From Phallus indusiatus (lineage: Eukaryota; Basidiomycota; Agaricomycetes; Phallales; Phallaceae): a DNA stretch of 64,000 nucleotides. This document shows, piece by piece, positions 58,605 to 64,000 of the stretch (the first letter of the stretch is position 1; each line of letters begins with the position of its first letter). A model generated the notes under the pieces. That model searched no databases. It was given only the letters and a program-made list of their open reading frames with translations, and had not been told where the DNA came from. The stretch spans positions 806,001 through 870,000 of the forward strand of contig JAQFWX010000001.1 in assembly GCA_027605045.1 (NCBI GenBank), read 5' to 3'. The position numbers and the translations under genes were made by a program.

Positions 58605-60279
58605 AACGGAATGCAGGGCAAAGTTAGAAAGTAAACTTCAGACGAACCTAGACGTTTTAAGACACCAGCGCGTCTATAACGGTAACTTCCAAGCTAAGCG
58701 CTCGTTTTCGGATTTGTTGTTTCTCCCCAACAGACCCTCACATTCAGCACTCCTCCCCATTCTGAAACCATGAAGTGAAAATGTCTACGATATATGAGAT
58801 AGGGTTATGCCAGTGCGAACTCAAATCCAACTTTTACGTTGAAGGGGGGAAGAGGCAAGAAGGGGTGAGTCTATACGTCTATCCGTCATGCTCGTACACC
58901 GCGTGTGACGGGACGCCACACATTAACGTTATAAAATCGATTGTGGCGGATCAAGTTGTATTAGCGTCCAAGGTTGCTCGATGGGATTTAGAGTACTATT
59001 AATGCATTAAGTTAGACTTTGTCAAGATTCAAATCGCAACCAAAAATTATCATTATGAGTATGAGATCTTACATTACTACGCAATGTATCTATTCTTCCC
59101 AAGTTTGGATTTCGTCTTAAAGCCAAAATCAGAATCACTTGCCTGATAAGCGGAAAAGGTAATGTGAAAGGACTTACTGTGAAGGTGAAAACGCGCCGGT
59201 GGACTGTCTCTCATTCAACTTCTAGTTTCAGAGAAAACGTCGGCTAGATTGAATCAAACTGAGAGGAGGTTATAATTTGATAGCCTGAAGGCTGTGAAGT
59301 ACCTTTTGTCCAGAGGTTTCGTGTTCTTGGAGAAGCTCGTGGTTGGGTGTGAATTGTTAGTCCATGCAGTCCCAGCCATCTTGATTCCAAGTGATTGTTG
59401 TAGATGTCGAGCTCAAGTCTCACGCCATGTTGGGAGCGTTAGCAAGCTGCGGATAAGAGCCTGAGACTGCGCTTTGGGATACTTGAAGGACCCAACATAA
59501 ATATATACACTAGAAATTTTGAATCAAGATTCACATGCCCTATTCTGGAACCATATCAGTTCATCCTACCAAACTGATGTTCGCCTTAGCTGAAACGGAT
59601 TGCCAGTATGTTGAACTGCATCGAGTCTGGAGTCCACGAACGTAGGACGCGATGACCCTCGTCGTGACGCATCGTCTTAAGAATGAAGGAGCCGAAGTCG
59701 TCAGTGGTCGATTCCTCAGCGCATTTATCCATGGATTCGCTAACGTACATGTACATAAGAGGATGGACGTTGGCCTTGTGGAGGGGGGTCTAGGAGGGTC
59801 GCTGCCGTTGTCCGAGATAACGCGAATACTGGAAATTCGGAGATTGAGCAACTAACTGTTACTGAAGCGCGTTGGGGTGTGTCCTGTCTGAATTTGGGCA
59901 TTGAAATCTGAGACCTTAGGCCATGTGATTTTCCGAATGTGTAGCTACCAAATTTCGTAGAATGTATCGGATTAACCATGAAGCGGATGTGGCAAGTTGA
60001 GCGATGCCAGTGAGCTTTGAAGTAGATGTGTGCCAGCAATTGAGCGGAAAGTGTATTGTGATAATATATTATAGCAAGATTGCGTGCGAGCTCAGGAGGT
60101 AGGGAAATAAAGTCGATGTTTTATATTTTTTTTGGCTAGCTTGGGGTTCTGAGTGCCATATGAATCACATTAGCCATACAACTGATAAATGACGGTGAAT
60201 ATTCTCTTTTATTTTTACAAGCGTGCATATATCTGACAGATCGACGATTAATCACAGCATGGAAGTACAAAATATGTTT
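58605..60279. other. Intergenic, no supported gene
   Basis: 1.7 kb. A plus frame from ATG 58781 (about 74 codons) and overlapping frames at 59560-59850 lack motifs. Nothing else was recognised. Confidence 0.3.
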
Positions 60280-62375
60280 TCAAAATACATTACGGCAAAT
60301 TACAACTTCTTTTTCACATAAAACAATCAGTATAGGCTCACCACCCGGTTTCGACGTCGAGTGTACCACTCCAACTCCGACCAAAGCCCCAGAGCCAGGT
60401 CGCATCTGGAATACACTCTGCCGAGCTTGTCTATCCCCTCGTTTGCTAGAATGATAAGTGTAGACATTGGCACTCCCAGATGAACGTGAACCCGACTCAA
60501 AAGCCAGTACAACGCCATCCGAAGGAGAAGAAGAAGATTCTCGTTGATAGTGATATGTAAATCGTGTATCCTGCTTCGATGCTAAAACAAATGATAACGC
60601 CGAATATGTCTGAATGTGTTTCCAAATAGGTAGGGGTCGTGATTTATCGGTCTCTGCCGAAAATTCGAGAGCAAAGAGTGGACCGTCGATGTCATGCTTG
60701 GAAACAATTGTGAATGGAGGGTTTACAGAGGCCGAGGCGGAAGTGGGAATAGGAAGGGACAATATTGTGGCTGGCGTATCGTCTGTGGGCCATTCGGACA
60801 CACTTGCGCTGCTCATTTCTGAGTCCAGGTTCACCCAGGTGCAGAGTGCACGTTTTCCCACCGCCTCATCAACATCCGCGTCACGTTCTCCCTGAGCCAT
60901 ACTCGGAACACCATGTCCGAAGTCACCGCCCCCACCTCCCTCTATAATTGTACTCGTGTATTTATCCAACATGTCTCGGATGTGAGCCAGCTCGGACGGA
61001 TCTAACGTTTCTGGCACCTCGACAGCTTCAAATCCTTGTGCAAATAAAGATGACCACCGGGTTTTTTGGTTCGCTTTTTCAAGATGTAGCGTCAATAGCC
61101 CCGCTTCAGATTTGAGTTTCTCGATGCCATTAGCCCCATTCGTCGCTGTCGTCGTCGTTGAGGGGCGTTCCCACGTCCAAAGACTCGCAGACGGATCAAT
61201 TGAATCCCACAACGGCGCGTGATTGAAAAATGGCTGCGCTAAAATTGGATCGCCAGCTGACAACGAGATGGTATTTTTTTCAAACAAGACGCGAATGGTC
61301 TTTTTGGGTGTTGTGCCTGGCAGAGCAAAGGCTACGGTCACGTTGTCCTCTGTTTGGGTCCAGGAATAGGGCGGGGGGATGGATGTTGCGGATGAGGTGG
61401 TGTTGAGATCGAATGAGCCTTCAGCAGGGTCGTCCCCTAGTTGAGGGATGGGTGCGTATTCGTCTGGCGCGGGTATATATTCTTCAAAGGAAGGAGGGGC
61501 GTCGATGGATGTGTATGTGCAGCCGGATAGAAAAAGGAATGATCGGACGGAGGGAAAGTAGGATGTGTAAAAGGGGATGTGGGTGCCTCGTTTTCGAAAT
61601 ATGGGAATTAGTTGGGACGGTTTGTCGAGTTCCATGGACCGTTCCTGCTGTTGTGCATCCGGTATCGAGAATCTCAAACCCCAGATATCGAATAAATGTT
61701 GGTCTTTGGGCTGTGTATGAGGTACACTCGTTGAAACTATCACAATTGCGCTGCCGGGGTTCATGACCGCAACGCTGTGCAGCTGGAACGGTGTCGGGAT
61801 TGTGCTATTGTTTTCGGACATAAACTCAAACATCGTTAATAGCTGCGACCGAAAGCCGAGGGTACCGTTATGTCGGGGAACCTGGGGAACGCGGACTAGA
61901 TAAGCACCGCCGTGTCCATCGCTGAGAAGCCAAATATCGGATTCAACATGTACAGCTCCAGGATATTCACCTTGTGTTCGTTCGGGGTCCGATACAAACT
62001 CTGGTAACTGGAATATTTCGCGAATCGGCAACGAATCCTTTGAGAAGCAGCGTTCAAAAATACAACGCTTTCAGGGAATAATTAATGCAAAAGAGCTCTC
62101 ACATTGTTATCATCATCATTATTATCATTTATGTTGATACTATACACGGTCCCATTCTCGGCGACATACACGCCAATGTCATTGCCCACCGCTAAATGGT
62201 TATGACGTACCCGACTGGCGACTTTTTGAAACCCGATTGCGCCGAGACCAGAGCGGGCTTGATTGACTGGGTGTGGTAATTGAAATTGCTGGAGAGTGGG
62301 AGAGGGTGAGAAACTCAGTTTATACGATTCAAATTGTGGATTCAGAAGAGTTCGTGCTGGAACTAGACGTGGCAT
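60280..62375 (-). CDS. NudC (CS) domain protein, NUDCD1-like
   Basis: Two exons: 62375 to a GTGAGA donor near 62097, and then DSLPIREIFQLPEF from about 62040 to 60280. Combined length is about 680 residues. The N-terminal exon has MPRLVPARTLLNPQFESYKL and a beta-propeller-like segment (HNHLAVGNDIGVYVAENG). The CS/p23-like domain in the middle reads YSWTQTEDNVTVAFALPG, KTIRVLFEKNTISL and LTLHLEKANQKTRWSSLF. The C-terminal half resembles the propeller-like part of NUDCD1/CML66. Such proteins act as Hsp90 cochaperone-like factors; the human relative binds the COPI/DHX15 group. A Ser/Thr-rich linker and an acidic GGGGGDFG loop are present. Confidence 0.8.
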
Positions 62376-62534
62376 TCCTCTGAGGACAGGTGTCAGTCAG
62401 CGTCACATCTTGGTTATGTAATTTCATCGCGTCGTCAATCCACGTGTTCGGCTTTTCCGTACGCAATTGATCTGATCTTGGTCTGATCCAATGTTTGGAA
62501 TTACTTCAGTTCCACTACAGTGTACTACGCAGGA
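62376..62534. promoter_or_regulatory. 159-bp divergent promoter
   Basis: Separates the NudC-domain gene (minus, start 62375) from the phosphoesterase gene (plus, start 62535). It contains a CACGTG E-box near 62440 and a CATCGCGTCGTC stretch. Both core promoters must be here. Confidence 0.6.
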
Positions 62535-63412
62535 ATGAATATTCAGCTACTAAGCGATCTTCACCTAGAATTCGATCGTGGTGAAACACCAGCTTATACT
62601 TTTGATTTTCCAGTATGCGCGCCCAACCTCGCACTGTTGGGCGACATTGGTTTGGCTAAAGATCTTCAGCTTTTCGAATGGTTGGATGATCAATTAGAGC
62701 GCTTCGAGCGTGTTTTTTATGTCGCTGGGAATCACGAGTCATATCGTTCATCTCTCGTATGTGTATATTATGTCAAGTGCTACTCAAAGCCCTTAATTTG
62801 GTACTACCTGACTAGCCCCAAACTATCGCAGCCCTTGAAGCTTTCGAAGCTCAATCCACTCTTCTACGCGAGAAATATAAATCACGAGGTGAATTCATAT
62901 TTCTCAATCGAAAGCGGTACGACGTAACCCCCGACCTCACCATTCTTGGATGCACTTTATGGTCGGCTCTGAAACCAGAGAATCTCGAGTTCATATCCCA
63001 ATATCTGAACGATTTTCACGTCATCTCTGATTTCAGTCCGGTCGAATACAAAGTAGCTCATGAAACGGATATATCTTGGCTTTTGAGCGCCATGGAAGAG
63101 ATCCGCATGGAGAACTCTGAGAACAACACGGTGAAAAAAGTGGTGGTGTTCACGCATCATGCGCCTACGGTTGAGGGAACAAGTCATCCCAGGTTCAAAG
63201 GAAGCCCTGGTAATAGTGCGTTTGCGACTGAATTGTCGGAGGAAACATCGAAGTTATGGGAGGACTCTTCCCTTGTTTTGTGGGGCTTTGGGCATACGCA
63301 TTATAGTTGCGATTTCACAAGGCGGGGTGTTCGTGTTGTTAGCAATCAGAGAGGGTATCATGGAGAAAGTTCGGGTTTCGACGAGAGAAAAGTTCTTTCA
63401 CTTGGTGTATGA
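62535..63412 (+). CDS. Calcineurin-like metallophosphoesterase
   Basis: Exons 62535-62756 and 62816-63412 join in frame to 819 bp (272 residues). The acceptor CTGACTAG at 62815 keeps the frame; the tempting later CGCAG does not. All metallophosphoesterase motifs are visible: D-x-H in LLSDLHLEF, GD in LLGDIG, GNHE in VAGNHESY, the histidine pair FTHHAPT and GHTH in GFGHTHYSC. These bind two metal ions and position the phosphoester. The protein is short, with no signal peptide or membrane helix, so likely cytosolic. Similar fungal proteins are annotated as Ser/Thr phosphatase-like, with unknown substrate. An ATG-less extension upstream is not needed. Confidence 0.85.
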
Positions 63413-63957
63413 TTGGTTTTTGGCGACTGTGGGGTTGTTTTTGTAATCTACTATGTGATTTGATTTTTTGCTATTCGAAACTGCGGAGTTTATTCATGGC
63501 TTCAAAGAAGGTAGTATATCCTGGCGTTTGCGCACGACCATGCATATTAATATTATATATAAAGGTTGTATTATTCGATACCTAGAGTGTTAGTTTATTA
63601 GTAATTCATGCCAGTGCGAGCCTGAGGTCGGAAAACAACTAAGTTGAATTACTCTAGCACTCTTCCGTCCGACCACTCATTCTTCTAGCATAATAAAAAC
63701 GGATCTGGAAATTGGCATAGAATTCGGAATTTGTGGACACAATACATAAATAATTTACAAGCTTTATATAACCGAAAACCAGCTTGCTGTAATGCGAATC
63801 ACGAGGGCAACACCACCCACCAACCGAATCTATTGATTATGAATGAGAAGAAAAAAATCGGAAAGAAAGACACAAATTTGACAGACCCTAAACAACCACA
63901 AGCGCAATGAAACCGATTAAACGAACAGACGACTGACGGTCAACTCATATTAAGGAA
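63413..63957. other. Intergenic, no supported gene
   Basis: 545 bp of AT-rich 3' sequence. AATAAA-like words occur near 63560 and 63690. No gene was seen. Confidence 0.4.
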
Positions 63958-64000
63958 TTATTGGGAGCGAAGCCCAAATTTACTAAATCCTGCTGTAACG
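63958..64000 (-). CDS. Possible C-terminus of a gene running off the right edge
   Basis: On the minus strand 13 codons (VTAGFSKFGLRSQ) end in TAA at 63958-63960, followed by AT-rich sequence. This is the only open frame entering the window from the right that looks protein-like. It is too short for more than a guess. Confidence 0.2.
   Translation of the reverse strand, partial: VTAGFSKFGLRSQ

Noticed and set aside
62816..62836. Acceptor CGCAG for the phosphoesterase intron
   Set aside because: It shifts the frame and destroys the downstream motifs; CTGACTAG at 62815 keeps them.
1..64000. tRNA, rRNA, CRISPR or plasmid-type features
   Set aside because: Scanned by eye for T-loop signatures, spaced repeats and origins; nothing convincing was found, although a covariance search could still reveal a small RNA.

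Overview
The window is nuclear DNA of a mushroom-forming basidiomycete (Agaricomycetes). The reasons are: genes broken by many 50-60 bp GT-AG introns; five copies of the DUF6533-type multipass membrane protein found in these fungi; a basidiomycete-type expanded family of unknown function at the left edge; and a Ty1/copia element with host-like codon use. No bacterial operons, CRISPR arrays, rRNA or tRNA genes were seen. Product names come from motif recognition and have not been checked against a database. Exon borders are given exactly only where I traced the reading frame across them.

Layout. 0-8.6 kb: the left edge cuts a large multi-exon gene (minus) with a 15-bp coding minisatellite. It is followed by a small Cys-rich zinc-finger-like gene with a GC-AG intron, an APH-fold kinase-like gene with a microexon and a one-base frameshift, a TA-flanked palindromic MITE and a small single-exon gene. 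8.6-18.6 kb is a transposon island. It holds a hAT MITE, a diverged LTR, and a DUF6533 gene cut by a 6.8 kb copia element with identical LTRs. That copia copy contains a second hAT MITE and two related solo LTRs, one of which contains a third LTR. Every one of these later insertions has a perfect target-site duplication.

18.9-30.6 kb: a small single-pass membrane protein, a DCAF4-like WD40 gene and a DUF6533 gene. Next come the ubiquitin-chain elongation factor UFD2 (U-box E4) and, head to head with it across 79 bp, a Pop3-like RNase P/MRP subunit. 31.5-38.1 kb: two more DUF6533 genes in the same orientation around a relic-rich spacer. 39.8-49.9 kb: a GCFC/PAXBP1-type splicing-related protein, a mucin-like surface protein with one membrane helix, a peroxisomal-type 2,4-dienoyl-CoA reductase and a fifth DUF6533 gene.

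50.6-64 kb: a conserved-looking hypothetical fragment, a 2-oxoglutarate/Fe(II) oxygenase, a PP2C phosphatase (PTC2/3 type), a short hypothetical, a NudC-domain protein (NUDCD1 type) and a divergent calcineurin-like phosphoesterase. The housekeeping genes sit in compact pairs. The DUF6533 genes and repeats occupy the loose, AT-rich stretches between them. The most notable observations are the nested transposon island, the half-tRNA-type primer-binding site that overlaps the gag start, and the scattered DUF6533 family.
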